A DNA stretch of 64,000 bases from the NCBI GenBank assembly GCA_965247505.1, contig OZ252020.1, forward strand, positions 62,001 to 126,000. The letters run 5' to 3'. A program made the translations under genes and the position numbers. The notes under the pieces were generated by a model. It had not been told where the DNA came from and ran no database searches. It saw only the letters and a list, made by a program, of their open reading frames with translations. Source of the stretch: CAIYRG01 sp965247505. Lineage in GTDB: Bacteria; Pseudomonadota; Alphaproteobacteria; Micropepsales; Micropepsaceae. Of this stretch, positions 1-11,182 are shown in pieces. The stretch's first letter is position 1. Each line of letters opens with the position of its first letter.

Positions 1-1
1 A

Positions 2-528
2 CATCACGCGGGGAACGGGTATCTCGCTCTTGCGGCTTGCGGCGCCCGCGTCACGCCGGATTGGACTGGCATGGCGCCGGACGTCGTTGAGAACCGAGGA
101 ATTCCGATTGTTGGCAAGCGCGTTACGCGAACTAGCGGAGGCAGCGTGATAACCGTTCGCTCTCGCCTTGAGTATGGCGAGTTGCCGAGATTCATGAGTC
201 CGCCGAACGTACCGTCAGTGTCCGCCGTAACGGTGTAAACGAGAATGCCGGCCTGTGGCTGCTCGCCTCCAGTATCGGAACATATGTGTTCGCGGATACC
301 GGCGGTGTTATAGCTGCACTCCAGGGCGAGTTCACGGATGAGCAGGTGCGCGGCGGTATCGCCCAGGTTACCATTGAGAACATCGTTGGGGATGTTATCG
401 GAGCGCAGATGCCTCTCTTCCACACACACATCGTCGTCGACTGGTCGGCGCGGCCTAAGCCGAGGGCTTTGTCTGGCCTGCCCCCACTAAGTGGTCCACG
501 TCTTATGAGAGAGTTGGACGCGGGTTGA
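2..528 (+). pseudogene. Unrecognised gene fragment with a frameshift
   Basis: Reading begins before the window. Frame 2 is open from base 2 to about 235 with normal-looking protein (a stretch PDVVENRGIPIVGKR). Coherent sequence then continues in frame 1 from about 180 (ending near HTHIVVDWSA, about 440) to a stop at 526. The two frames read as one protein broken by a frameshift near 170-210. I do not recognise the family and assign no function. The last ~30 codons look like junction sequence rather than native protein. Confidence 0.4.
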
Positions 529-774
529 GTTGAAGGGCCGACCGTAGCCCGTCAACAGCGTAGGTCGGTCCTTCAACGTTGGGCAAGACGGTTTCGCTCC
601 GCACGGCGAAGACCTGACCGACGCCGGAGAAGTTCAGGTAGTCGTTGATCTCGCTGGAGACCCAGATGGAGCGCTGTTCGCGGTGGCCGTGTTCGGGCTT
701 TGCACTCTCGACGGTGAAGTCCGCCGCGCGCCGGGCGGTGATCTCGTCGAAGAGGAGCCTGGTATGATCTGCCT
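503..774 (-). pseudogene. ISAs1-family transposase remnant
   Basis: A minus-strand frame without a start codon reads from about 774 to a TAA at 503-505. It contains EHGHREQRSIWVSS followed by a NFSGVGQVFAVRSE segment. This matches the ISAs1 (H-repeat-associated) transposase pattern of a GHGR-E-R-x-W-V motif followed by a 'FPGLxQVxxxxR' strand. Only the middle part is present; both ends are missing. It abuts the 3' end of the broken permease gene. Confidence 0.55.
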
Positions 775-775
775 G

Positions 776-2544
776 TCATTGCGAGACGGGCGGTCCCACG
801 CGAACCGTGACGACATCCGTGTCGTGGAACTGCTGGTGGCGCACCGATGATGCGTAATGGCGCAGCAGCCGCAGGGAGACTTCTTCCTCGACCGGCGGCC
901 CCGCGACCTGTTCGCTAAGCAGCGCTATCCGATCCTCGAGATTCGTCTCGTCGGTCGTAGCGACGAATTCTAGATCGACCGCGTCGCCGTCATCGCGTGC
1001 GATCAGCAGCAGTAGCCGCTCGCCGTTCGCCGTTCCGTTCTCTTCCCGCCCGGTGAGGGTGACCACCATCTCCTCGCCGACCGCCCGGAGCCGTTCGGTC
1101 ATCTCCTTGTTCCGGCGACCGCGGGCAGCGAAGTCGGACAGGAACGCGTCAATCTTTGAGAATGCCTCAAGAGTCAATGCCGTCTTGATGCGTCGGCGGC
1201 GTGGCCCGGTCAGCTCCACGAACTGCATCAGGACGATCACGGTGAAGCCGCCAACCGTCATACCGTTCCCGAGCAATTCACTCCACGGCCCTTGGAAGTA
1301 CTCTGGGAACACCCAGTCGAGCTGGAACGCAACTCCCAACCAGAACGCGATCCCCACCGCGATGCCCTTCCGATAGTCGAAGCCGTCGTGCATGAGAATT
1401 CTCATGCCCAGGATGAAGAGGAACGACATCAGCACGATGAAGTAGGCGGCTACCACCGGTCCCGGGATCGCAACTATGACGGCCACGACCTTGGGCAGGA
1501 ACGCCAGCCCGACGAAGATTATCCCGACACACACGCCAACGTAACAGGACGCCACCCTGGTGAGCTCGGCGACCGCGATGCTGTTCGCATAGGTGGTGTT
1601 CGGTACAGTACCTGCAAGGCCGGAGAACAGGTTGCCCAGGGCGTCGGCTGCGAGCGCACCTTGTATCGACAGGAAGTCGATGGCGCGTGGCCTGCGCCAC
1701 GAGATCCGCTGGATGGCGATGCCGTCGCCGATCGTGTCCAGGGCGCCGACGAGCGTCACCAATATGAATGCCGGCAGGAGGGCCCAAAAATCGGGGCCGA
1801 AGCTAAGGTCAAATCCGGACCAAGCGATCGCCGGCCACCCGATCCAGGCAGCGTCAAGGACGCGCGCCGTGTCGTAGATACCGAATGCCAGGCCCCCGGT
1901 CAGGCAACCCGCGAGCATACCGATGGCCGCTCCCCAGAGCCTCCAGGAGCCGGACCCGCGGAGCGAGATCGCGACTATCAACGCGAAGGTTACGGCCGCG
2001 GTGACTGGGGCGGCGGCGGGCGATGCGTCCGCCGGCACATCGCTAAGTTTGCTTAGGATGATTTGCTTAGGATGATGGGTCCGATGGTCACCGGAATCAG
2101 CATCAGCACGGTGCCAGCTACGGTCGGGGTGAATATCTTTCGAAACAGCGATAACCTCGCCGCAAGCATGAACTGACACAGGGACGAAATGACGATCAGA
2201 CTTGCCAGCAGCCCACCCCCGCCCCGCTCGAGCGCTGAAACGCAGATGGCGAGGAAGGCACTGCTGCTACCCATGACCAAGAGGTAGCCAGAGCCTATGC
2301 GCCCGACGCGGACAGCTTGGACCACAGTGGTCACCCCACTGATCAGGAGAGCGGCGAACACCGCCCATGACAAGTAGGCTTCACTGCCGCCCACCACGCC
2401 GATCAGAATCGCCGGCGTCAGCACAACGCCCGCGACGGAGAGCATGGCGTACTGGAATCCAAGCCCGACGGTGAGCGCGATCGGAGGCCGCTCGTCTGGC
2501 TCATAGCGAACGTCCTGGTTGTGGTTGTCGCCGTTGGATTTCAT
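776..2544 (-). pseudogene. NCS2-type nucleobase:cation symporter, frameshifted
   Basis: An NCS2 (xanthine/uracil permease) family membrane protein split into two frames. The N-terminal part starts at ATG 2544 (GAGAGAAG ribosome site just upstream) and carries the first hydrophobic helices. The C-terminal part in the next frame carries the remaining helices, including the substrate-region stretch GLAGTVPNTTYANS followed by LTRVASC. A ~130-residue hydrophilic tail (about 330-467 of the second ORF) resembles a small histidine-kinase-type ATPase fold; that is inference. The frame is lost at a 14-bp tandem duplication; deleting one unit restores IIL-SKL-SDVPAD in one frame. Substrate cannot be assigned. 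Confidence 0.8.
2049..2076. repeat. 14-bp perfect tandem duplication
   Basis: TTGCTTAGGATGAT occurs twice head-to-tail (2049-2062 and 2063-2076). Its length is not a multiple of three and it lies exactly where the permease reading frame breaks. Confidence 0.95.
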
Positions 2545-2794
2545 CGCTTCTCTCGTTTCGCGTGTGCGAGCAAGGAGCCGGGGAAATGGAAATTGCGTCA
2601 CCGCCACAGCGCGGGGCACGACTTTCGCGTGCGCCCTTTCCAGAGTGTGCCGCGCGCTCGGGTTTAGGCCGCGGGCCTTGGTTGGTGCGCCGTCATCGGT
2701 TCACTTCTGTTTACCGGTCATCGAATAATCTCCAGCCGTGATCACAACAAAAACGCCGCCTCGCTTGTTGAGGTGATGCCGGCGGGATGTCAAC

Positions 2795-2925
2795 GGCATT
2801 GTCATGTTAAGTGATTGTAAGCTGTTTTTGGCATGTTTCCATGACGCTAAGCCACTGACATTGCGTAGAGAAGCCCTCGGCTATTTACCGAGATTTGGAG
2901 TGCATCCGGTTAACGTGGCGAAAAC
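2795..2925. mobile_element. Short MITE, family II, copy 1 (degraded)
   Basis: The left end is GGCATTGTCATGTTAA and the right end is GGTTAACGTGGCGAAAAC, so the inverted ends are imperfect. The interior aligns along its length with a second copy at 35036-35169 (shared AGGCTGTTTT-like, GAGGCTAAG-like and TTTACCRAGAT segments). It has no coding capacity. Confidence 0.65.
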
Positions 2926-2972
2926 GTTCAGGTATCATTCCGGCTCAGCGCTGATTCGGGAGAACCGATGGA

Positions 2973-3596
2973 GTGAAAGCGGTCAATCTCACATGTGTCA
3001 TCCTTGCCTCGACCGTGCTCACTGCGGCGTGCGTCTCCTCTCCCCCGACGGGGCAGGCCGACCTGTGCGCGGTCTTCGAGCAATATCCTGAATGGTACGA
3101 TTACGCCCGCGCCTCGGCGGAGGAATGGGGGACGCCGGTGCACATTCAGATGGCGTTCGTGCGCCACGAGTCGAGCTACCGGGCTGACGCGAGGCCACCT
3201 CGCCAGTGGTTCCTGTTCGTCCCGCTGGGGCGGGCATCTTCGGCCAGGGGCTACGCCCAGGCCCAAGATCCGGTGTGGCAGGAGTATGAGGAGGAGCGGG
3301 GCCGGCTGTTCAGGAGCCGTTCGGACATGGAAGACGCGCTAGACTTCATCGGCTGGTACAACCACAACACTTGGCGCCGGCTGGGCATTCCCCGTACTGA
3401 CGCCTACCGGCTCTATCTTGCCTATCACGAAGGCCAGGGCGGCTACAGCCGCGGCAGCTGGAGGGATAAGCCGGTAGTGCAGCGTACCGCAGAGCGGGTG
3501 AGGGATACCGCCCGCAGCTACGAGTCGCAGCTCGTGCGTTGCGATGAGCGCTTCCGTTGCGATTCCTGGTATCAGGTCTGGCCCTTGTGCAGATGA
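2973..3596 (+). CDS. Lipoprotein with a lytic-transglycosylase-like domain
   Basis: 207 aa from a GTG start, with GGGAG upstream. The N-terminus is a lipoprotein signal ending LTAAC, so Cys20 would be lipidated. The mature part has AFVRHESSYRADA, which resembles the catalytic 'E-S-x-(Y/F)' region of SLT-type transglycosylases. A downstream GYAQAQ and a YLAYHEGQGGY segment fit the later SLT motifs. The inferred role is peptidoglycan cleavage or cell-wall remodelling at the outer membrane. It stands alone between a MITE and IS remnants, and appears intact. Confidence 0.65.
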   Translation: MKAVNLTCVILASTVLTAACVSSPPTGQADLCAVFEQYPEWYDYARASAEEWGTPVHIQMAFVRHESSYRADARPPRQWFLFVPLGRASSARGYAQAQDPVWQEYEEERGRLFRSRSDMEDALDFIGWYNHNTWRRLGIPRTDAYRLYLAYHEGQGGYSRGSWRDKPVVQRTAERVRDTARSYESQLVRCDERFRCDSWYQVWPLCR

Positions 3597-3649
3597 CGGT
3601 CGAGGCCTGAGGGCTCCCGGGCTCCTTCCGTGGGTTGTCACATTTACAA

Positions 3650-3673
3650 GTCACCCTGTTAATGTGTCAGCAG
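3650..3673. repeat. Degenerate type-B IS6 terminal remnant
   Basis: GTCACCCTGTTAATGTG is the inner part of the type-B IS6 terminus seen intact at 11963-11986. The outermost bases are altered and no transposase follows. Confidence 0.5.
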
Positions 3674-3713
3674 CTCGCTGAGACCAATTAGCCCATCGGA
3701 GGTTCAAGCTATA

Positions 3714-3923
3714 TCGCGAATCGCATTGCCGATATCGTGGGGTGATTGCTGGCCTCGCCGCTGGAGAAAAGGCTTGGCTGCTGATTTGTCTCCAATATTG
3801 GCGACCACCAAAAAGCGCGGGTGTTCGCTCAACCTCACTTGAGGGACATCCACTACATGTGGAGCTGGGTAACCCACCCAGCTAATCGCTTGCGAGGCTG
3901 GGGAGAGAAGGTAGCTGACGGCG
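3714..3923 (-). pseudogene. C-terminal fragment of an unrecognised protein
   Basis: A minus-strand frame of about 70 codons ends at a TGA at 3714-3716. It includes HPRFLVVANIGDKSAAKPF and ends in GNAIRDIA. Composition and frame look like genuine coding sequence, but no start is visible and the family is not recognised. Confidence 0.35.
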
Positions 3924-4037
3924 GTGTTCGATGTGGCCGCGAAGGCCGGCGCCCTTTTGCCGGTAACGATATGCTGTCATAGCAGGAGGAATTGGCGCGG
4001 GCGACCGCGACGGGTGGTGCGCCCGCGCTTCATGGCG

Positions 4038-4197
4038 TCAGTCGGTGTTGAACAGCTGGTTGAACCGCCCGCGCAGACGACTTGTCTTTTGGACTTCGCG
4101 TTCACAATAGGACCAGAGATACAAGTCGAATCGGCCGCAATGGATGCCTTGCCGCCGCAACATGGTAGCGAGTTCGACGACGTCCACTGTCTGACGT
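4038..4197 (-). pseudogene. C-terminal fragment of an unrecognised protein, cut by an IS
   Basis: A frame of about 53 codons reads VDVVELATMLRRQGIH then RFDLYLWSYCEREVQK and stops at 4038-4040. Its 5' side ends exactly at the left terminus of the IS3-family element at 4198, so the IS or a later deletion removed the rest. Family not recognised. Confidence 0.4.
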
Positions 4198-4717
4198 CAG
4201 CGCCTTTGGGACGAATTGAGGTAATTGCATAACGGAGGATTTCTGGCTCATCGTAGTGACCGAAGGGAACGAAGATGAGACAGAAATCAATGAGCAAGAA
4301 CGACCCGGCGGAGAGAACGGTTCGGGATATTCGGCGCAAGACACGCAAGCAGTATACGGCTGAGGAGAAGATCCGGATCGTGGTGTCGGGCCTGCGCGGC
4401 GAGGAGAGCATCGCCGCCTTGTGCCGCCGCGAGGGCATCGCCGAGGGTCTGTATTACAGCTGGTCGAAAGAGTTTTTGGAAGCGGGCAAGAAGCGGCTCG
4501 CCGGCGACACCGGGCGCCAAGCGACCTCGGGCGAGGTTAAAGGCCTGCGCCAGGCGATGCGCGACTTGAAGGAGTTGGTCGCCGAACTTTCGCTGGAGAA
4601 CCGTCTTCTCAAAAAAAATATGATCGGGCATGGGGGAGGCGAGGAATGAGGTATCCCGCATCCGAGAAGCTGGAGATCATCCGCCTGGTCGAGCAGTCCC
4701 ACCTGGGCGTCGGGTCC
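4198..4717 (+). mobile_element. IS3-family element, copy 1, truncated on the right
   Basis: The left end TGTCTGACGTCAGCGCC and the following DNA are nearly identical to the complete copy at 49331-50841. The copy stops at 4717, about 70 bp into orfB, where another IS begins. Confidence 0.9.
4275..4649 (+). CDS. IS3-family OrfA
   Basis: 124 aa. N-terminal helix-turn-helix (KQYTAEEKIRIVVSGLRG, then SIAALCRREGI), followed by a leucine-rich helix typical of OrfA. The 3' end runs through an A8 tract and reads on for nine extra codons. The copy at 49418 has A7 and stops right after LLKK. OrfB then overlaps (ATG 4646) but is cut after 24 codons, so this copy cannot make a full OrfAB transposase. Confidence 0.85.
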   Translation: MRQKSMSKNDPAERTVRDIRRKTRKQYTAEEKIRIVVSGLRGEESIAALCRREGIAEGLYYSWSKEFLEAGKKRLAGDTGRQATSGEVKGLRQAMRDLKELVAELSLENRLLKKNMIGHGGGEE

Positions 4718-5836
4718 TGTGTGTACCGAAAATTAGATTCTCGCATACCTGTGGTGTAGGCCGCCTAGAATTGGGTGTGCGGTGACGGTCCCGGTGCGCT
4801 CGATGGGGCGCGGGTGGGGGGAATCTTTGGCCAAGGACCGGTGCGTCCGGGCGTCATTGTAGTACTGAACATAGGCCGAGAGCACTCGGCGCAAATAGGT
4901 ATCGTTGACCACGATCACGTGGTCCAAACACTCCCGACGTATAGTTCCGATGACGCGCTCAGTATGGCCGTTTTGCCAAGGCGATCGAAAGCTCGTTGGT
5001 CGGTCTCGAATACCCATCGCACGAACGCGTCGCTTGAAGACGCCACCGAACTTCACGTCGTTGTCTCTAATTAAGAATTTTGGCGCTGAATCCCATGGAA
5101 AGGCTTCCGTGATTTGTTGAGCAAGCCACATCGCGGTGGGCTCGCCCGTAACCGTCAGAAGGACAATCTTACGTCGGGCATGATTCAGGACGACGAACAC
5201 GTAGAGCTCTTCGAACAAGAAAGTTGGAACTGTGAATAAGTCTATCGAGGCGATGCCTTCAGCCTGATTCAGAAGGAAGGTCGTCCAGCTTTGTCCTCCC
5301 CGGAAGGGAGGTCGTCGGAGCATGTATTTCGCGACCGTCGATTGAGCGACCGAGAAGCCGAGCTTCAATAATTCTCCATGGATTCTTGGAGATCCCCACA
5401 AGGGATTCTCCCTACACATGCGCTGTATCAAATCACGAAGTTCTTTATCGATCTTGGGGCGTCCGAGGCGCAGACCGGGGGACCTCCAGCGCCAATAACG
5501 CCGAACCCCTTGCCGGTGCCAGCGGGTGACCGTTTCCGGCCGCACGACTTTCACGCTTTCAAGAACCGTCGGAAAGGCCCGAGATATCCCGACCAAGAAG
5601 GAGCGATCAAAGTTCGATAATTGGACCCGGCACGAACGCTTCCTGAGGGCGATGTTCAGCTGATGACGCAGGCTGACAATCTCTGCCTCAAGCTGGGACT
5701 GAGACTTAAAGGCGCTCCGAAATGCAAAATAGATCGTCAGTAGGACCTTCAGCATCGCCCCAAAGAATGGGCTGAGTCGGCCTCCTCATGCGAGTCTTCC
5801 CCAGTTCCCAGCTGAATCGACTTTTCGGTACACACA
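4718..5836. mobile_element. IS with TGTGTGTACCGAAAA inverted ends
   Basis: A 1119-bp element bounded by perfect 15-bp inverted repeats TGTGTGTACCGAAAA. It carries one transposase gene on the minus strand. It joins the truncated IS3 copy on its left to the SIR2-like fragment on its right. No matching target duplication flanks it, so the two sides were brought together by later rearrangement. Confidence 0.9.
4733..5755 (-). CDS. DDE integrase-core transposase
   Basis: 340 aa. The N-terminus has the LEAEIVSLRHQLNIALRK helix common to stand-alone rve-domain transposases. The catalytic core shows IASIDLFTVPT (first Asp), FLIRDNDVKFGG (second Asp) and NGHTERVIGTIRRECLDH (Glu), followed by YNDARTHRSL. 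It acts on the TGTGTGTACCGAAAA ends around it and appears intact. The family is IS481/IS3-like; the exact group is uncertain. Confidence 0.85.
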   Translation of the reverse strand: MLKVLLTIYFAFRSAFKSQSQLEAEIVSLRHQLNIALRKRSCRVQLSNFDRSFLVGISRAFPTVLESVKVVRPETVTRWHRQGVRRYWRWRSPGLRLGRPKIDKELRDLIQRMCRENPLWGSPRIHGELLKLGFSVAQSTVAKYMLRRPPFRGGQSWTTFLLNQAEGIASIDLFTVPTFLFEELYVFVVLNHARRKIVLLTVTGEPTAMWLAQQITEAFPWDSAPKFLIRDNDVKFGGVFKRRVRAMGIRDRPTSFRSPWQNGHTERVIGTIRRECLDHVIVVNDTYLRRVLSAYVQYYNDARTHRSLAKDSPHPRPIERTGTVTAHPILGGLHHRYARI

Positions 5837-6076
5837 GGTCATCCACAGCTCGATGTTATCACCAAGAGAATCGGGTATGGCGGAGGAAAAACTTGGGACT
5901 TCTGCAAGCCTTTTTCTCACCTCCGCACCAAGCTCGACCATTGTTGGCATCTGCATGCAGATGGCTTTCGAGAAACCTGCGCCGAGGATGAACACATCGC
6001 GCCGGCGCGTCGACGAGGTCGACGAGCGTGTTGATGCGTCAATCAAGAGGCCTGCCATATTATTACGGTTTGTCAT
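5837..6076 (-). pseudogene. SIR2-like protein, N-terminal fragment
   Basis: The fragment begins near ATG 6076 (GGGGGAG upstream) and contains DVFILGAGFSKAI, the glycine-rich GAG-x-S nucleotide loop of the SIR2-like domain family, then MPTMVELGAEV. It reaches only ~80 residues before the IS terminus at 5836 replaces the rest. SIR2-like proteins are often NADases of anti-phage systems. That role is family knowledge; this copy is dead. Confidence 0.65.
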
Positions 6077-6115
6077 GCGAACGAGACTCTCCCCCATCAG
6101 CAACCCGCAAGTATC

Positions 6116-6595
6116 CTAGAACTCCACCAGATCACAGCAACCACCGACGGCGCCACGAGACAATCTGAAATCGGAGCCGACACTAGGGATCGTGTCCCGC
6201 GTCGTGGCGAGCTCAGGCGGATCGACTCGACTGATCCGGTTTTCCGTGTCGTTGAGTCGATCGGATTCCGTGCCGGCTGCGACGTTGTCGGCCTCGTCCG
6301 TTTCTCCCGCTTCTGCCGTCAGTGGCGGCGCTTCGGCCCTGTATCCCATCGCTCGGGTGATGACGGCCGCCGCCTGCGGGGCGGCGTCGCGCAACGCGCT
6401 ATCGTCGAGATGGGCATAGATCGCCGTGGTCTCGCGTTGGCGGTGTCCGAGCAGCCGCCCGACGGTGGTGAGCCTGACGCCGTTCATGATGCCCTGCGAG
6501 GCCCAGGTATGCCGGCAGTCGTGAATGCGCAGACCGGGCAGCCCGGCTTCCTTCCGGATGCCGACCCACAGCCATTTCGACCATATCGGCTCGCG
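6116..6595 (-). pseudogene. Tyrosine recombinase (integrase), C-terminal fragment
   Basis: The minus frame carries GLRIHDCRHTWASQ (the HxxR box), TVGRLLGHRQRETTAIYAHL (second His/Trp region and catalytic Tyr of the Y-x-H type), then a ~60-residue acidic tail. Upstream, a TGA at 6596-6598 closes the frame and the N-terminal half is absent. It lies just downstream of topB and may be the remnant of the integrase that brought in the topB/recQ segment (inference). Confidence 0.75.
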
Positions 6596-6793
6596 TCACG
6601 AGTTCCGTGAGCGGGCGGTGCATCCGAGCGAGGCGCGGCATCTGGCGGAACCAGACCGCAAAGCGGTCCTGATCGAACCTTACGCTACGATAGTGTCGTT
6701 CGGCGCGCAGGTTCGATGCCGATCGGCGCACTAACCTATTGAGATCCCTTGATTCTAGAGGGTAAAATTTCCACGCCGATTGACACCCTCGGT

Positions 6794-9082
6794 TTAGGCC
6801 GCTCCCTCTGCCGCGCTTTTCAAATTCCGCTTCCGCGGTATTTTCGCCTGCGCTGTATTTCCTTTCACCTTCGGAACCCGCGTATTCTCCGCCCGCGCCT
6901 TGCGGCCCTTTACAGGCTTCGCCCGCCGGTTCGCGTCGATCCACTTGGACATTGCGACCGAACAGGCCCTGGCCTTCTCGGGCACGGCGACGCCGGTCTC
7001 CCGCGCGATCACCTCGGCGAACGACATCTGCGCTGGGCTCGGCGGCCTGTTGGATGTGTCTGCAGCGACGCGCGCATCGCCATTCCCTGACCCTTTCTTT
7101 GGTGCATGCAGATCCAGGAACGCTCGGCATACCGCTGTCGATTTCGTATACCCCTTCGGTGGCTTGATGCCCTTGCGCTTGGCGATCGAAGCTGCGAACC
7201 GTTTCATTGCCGCCGCCGTCGGCCGCCCCTTGTTGTTATCACTGTTGAAAGCATCGCTCGGTTCAATCCTCTCTCCGGCCGCAATGCCATCCGCGAGCCT
7301 ACCGATGATGCGTCGGGCGGCAGCACACACTTCATCGATTGCACCCATCATCTCCTGTTTGCCGGTCACAACATCGTCCAGCAGGCATTCCAGTTCCGCC
7401 GTCACGCCCGGGTCCACCAAAGCCGGATCAGCGTGTTTCAGTACCTTGAACAGCGCCAGCCCCCGATCTGTCGGCACGATGTTCTTTCCTTGTGCCGTCA
7501 GGAACCCCTGCTTCTTCAGCCCGGCTATGATCTCCGCCCGCGTCGCCGGTGTGCCGATCCCCTTGGCCTCCTTGAGACGGTCCCGCAGGGCCTTGTCCTC
7601 GACGAAGCGCCAGGCATTCTGCATCGCTTCGATCAGTGTACCTTCCTTGTAGCTCGGCGGCGGCCGGGTTTCCTTGTCCTCGATCTCCGGATCGCGCAAT
7701 CTCGCCGGCTCCTTGTCGCGCAGCATGGGCAGCGTTTGCGCCGCCTCACCCTTCTCGTCGGCGGGCCGCCAGTCGGGAAAGGCGCTGCGCCAGCCGGGTT
7801 CGATGGGCTGGCGGCCGGCGGAACGAAACTCGAAGCCGCACACGTCCAGTGTTACCGTCGTCTGCCGGTAGCGGTAATCGGGCATGACCGACGCGAGGTA
7901 TGACCGCGCAACGGCGTCGAACAGCTTCTTCTCGGCGCCCGACAGGCGCGGCCAGATCTCGCCCAGACCCTCAACCGTGTTGACGTTGGGAATGACTGCG
8001 TGATGGCTCGCGCCCTTGATCCCTTTATCGTAGAAGCTGCCGTTCCGCCCTTTGCGGATCGACGGCGGCGACGGCACGGAGATCGCGCCGTAGGCTTTCC
8101 CCGCCTGCAACGCTCTGACGATCTTCGCTCCGTCCGTGACCGCGCTTTCGGGCAGGTAGCGCACCTCGGCGCGTGGATAGGTGAGGATCTTCTTGCCCGC
8201 GCCGTCGTAGAGTTCCTGCGCCACTTCCAAAGTCTTGGCAGCAGGCCAGCCGAACCGGGCGCTGCAAAGCTTTTGCAACGAGGGCAGATCGTGGAGCCTG
8301 GGCGGGCGTTGGCGCTTATCCTCTACCCACACGCGTAGCGGCCCCTCAAAGTCCTGCGCCGCCTTAACAACGGCCTCGGCGTCATCCCGCTTGAGGATCC
8401 TCGGCGCGTGCCGCATCCTGATAGCCCCGGCTTTCACTTCTGCCTCGGCAACAACCTCGAAGTAGGTCACCGGAACGAAGTCGCGGATCTCCAGTTCCCG
8501 CTTGCAGGCGATCGCGAGCGTCGGCGTCTTGACCCGGCCGACCCCGATCACACCCCGCACACCCCGGCCGAGCGTGACGGTCGCGGTGCGCGTCAACGAC
8601 AGATTGTAGATTTGGTCGGCCTGCCGGCGCGCGACAGCGGCGGCGTAGAGATTGGCATGTTCACTGTTGGGCCGGGCGCGGACGAACGCCTCACGGATGG
8701 TTTGTGAATCCTGCGCAGTAAACAACACCCTCAGGACCTCGCCGCGATAGTCGCAGTGTTCCAGGACCTCCTGGCCGATGAGTTGCCCTTCGCGGTCGCA
8801 ATCAGTGGCGAGCCACACCCGTTTGGCGCTGCCCAGAGCCGTGCGAATGGCTTTCAGCTTGGCTGCCTTATTGCCGCCCGGAGCTGGTTTGGTGACGTAC
8901 AGCCCCTCGGGCCTTAGCAGTACCGCCGACCAACGCTTCCAGGCCGGGTTTACATCTTCCGGCTCGCACAGATCGAGCAGATGGCCCTCGGCTGGAAGAA
9001 CGGTACCGTAACGGGATCCGACGGCAGCACGAACATCCTTAGCCTGGCTGGATTTCTCGGTGATGACGATCTGATCGGTCAT
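6794..9082 (-). CDS. topB: DNA topoisomerase III
   Basis: 762 aa type IA topoisomerase. The TOPRIM domain has EKSSQAKDV (residues 9-17) and DCDREG (94-99). The active-site segment is TYPRAEVRYLP, with catalytic Tyr302. In E. coli TopB the corresponding motif is TYPR(S/T)D, so the Ala-Glu here is unusual. A basic C-terminal extension (~590-762, rich in Lys/Arg) replaces zinc fingers. It would relax negative supercoils and resolve replication or conjugation intermediates. It is 117 bp downstream of the recQ-type gene on the same strand, probably co-transcribed. Mobile-element-borne TopB proteins of this kind are common. Confidence 0.9.
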   Translation of the reverse strand: MTDQIVITEKSSQAKDVRAAVGSRYGTVLPAEGHLLDLCEPEDVNPAWKRWSAVLLRPEGLYVTKPAPGGNKAAKLKAIRTALGSAKRVWLATDCDREGQLIGQEVLEHCDYRGEVLRVLFTAQDSQTIREAFVRARPNSEHANLYAAAVARRQADQIYNLSLTRTATVTLGRGVRGVIGVGRVKTPTLAIACKRELEIRDFVPVTYFEVVAEAEVKAGAIRMRHAPRILKRDDAEAVVKAAQDFEGPLRVWVEDKRQRPPRLHDLPSLQKLCSARFGWPAAKTLEVAQELYDGAGKKILTYPRAEVRYLPESAVTDGAKIVRALQAGKAYGAISVPSPPSIRKGRNGSFYDKGIKGASHHAVIPNVNTVEGLGEIWPRLSGAEKKLFDAVARSYLASVMPDYRYRQTTVTLDVCGFEFRSAGRQPIEPGWRSAFPDWRPADEKGEAAQTLPMLRDKEPARLRDPEIEDKETRPPPSYKEGTLIEAMQNAWRFVEDKALRDRLKEAKGIGTPATRAEIIAGLKKQGFLTAQGKNIVPTDRGLALFKVLKHADPALVDPGVTAELECLLDDVVTGKQEMMGAIDEVCAAARRIIGRLADGIAAGERIEPSDAFNSDNNKGRPTAAAMKRFAASIAKRKGIKPPKGYTKSTAVCRAFLDLHAPKKGSGNGDARVAADTSNRPPSPAQMSFAEVIARETGVAVPEKARACSVAMSKWIDANRRAKPVKGRKARAENTRVPKVKGNTAQAKIPRKRNLKSAAEGAA

Positions 9083-9199
9083 GACAAGCCGTTGGGGGTC
9101 AATCAGCGTAAATCAATCAAAAGAACATAATATGAACATCCGAACGCAGCAAGCCGGTCTTTGCCATCAATGCCGATCCCATTGGCGCAGGCCCCGCGC

Positions 9200-11046
<1,847 letters not shown>

Positions 11047-11050
<4 letters not shown>

Positions 11051-11182
11051 TGCAGCACCACGCCGGTGTCTTCGAGCCTCACCTCAAAACCCAGGAAGCG
11101 GTCGAACAGTGCGCTCTTGCGCCAGGCATGTGACATACCCGTTCCGCCGCCCGTGGCCTCGTCCTCACCCCGGTACTCGAAC
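11047..11182 (-). pseudogene. C-terminal fragment of the gene upstream of recQ
   Basis: About 44 codons (FEYRGEDEATGGGTG, then WRKSALFDRFLGFEV) end at a TGA that overlaps the recQ start, so this was the preceding gene of the same operon. Its 5' part was replaced by the IS6 copy beginning at 11183. Function not recognised. Confidence 0.5.

Noticed and set aside
1292..2056. 254-codon plus-strand frame opposite the permease
   Set aside because: Low-complexity charged translation with no hydrophobic core; antisense shadow of the membrane protein.
2049..2076. Programmed frameshift in the permease
   Set aside because: The break is explained completely by a 14-bp duplication; no slippery sequence is needed.
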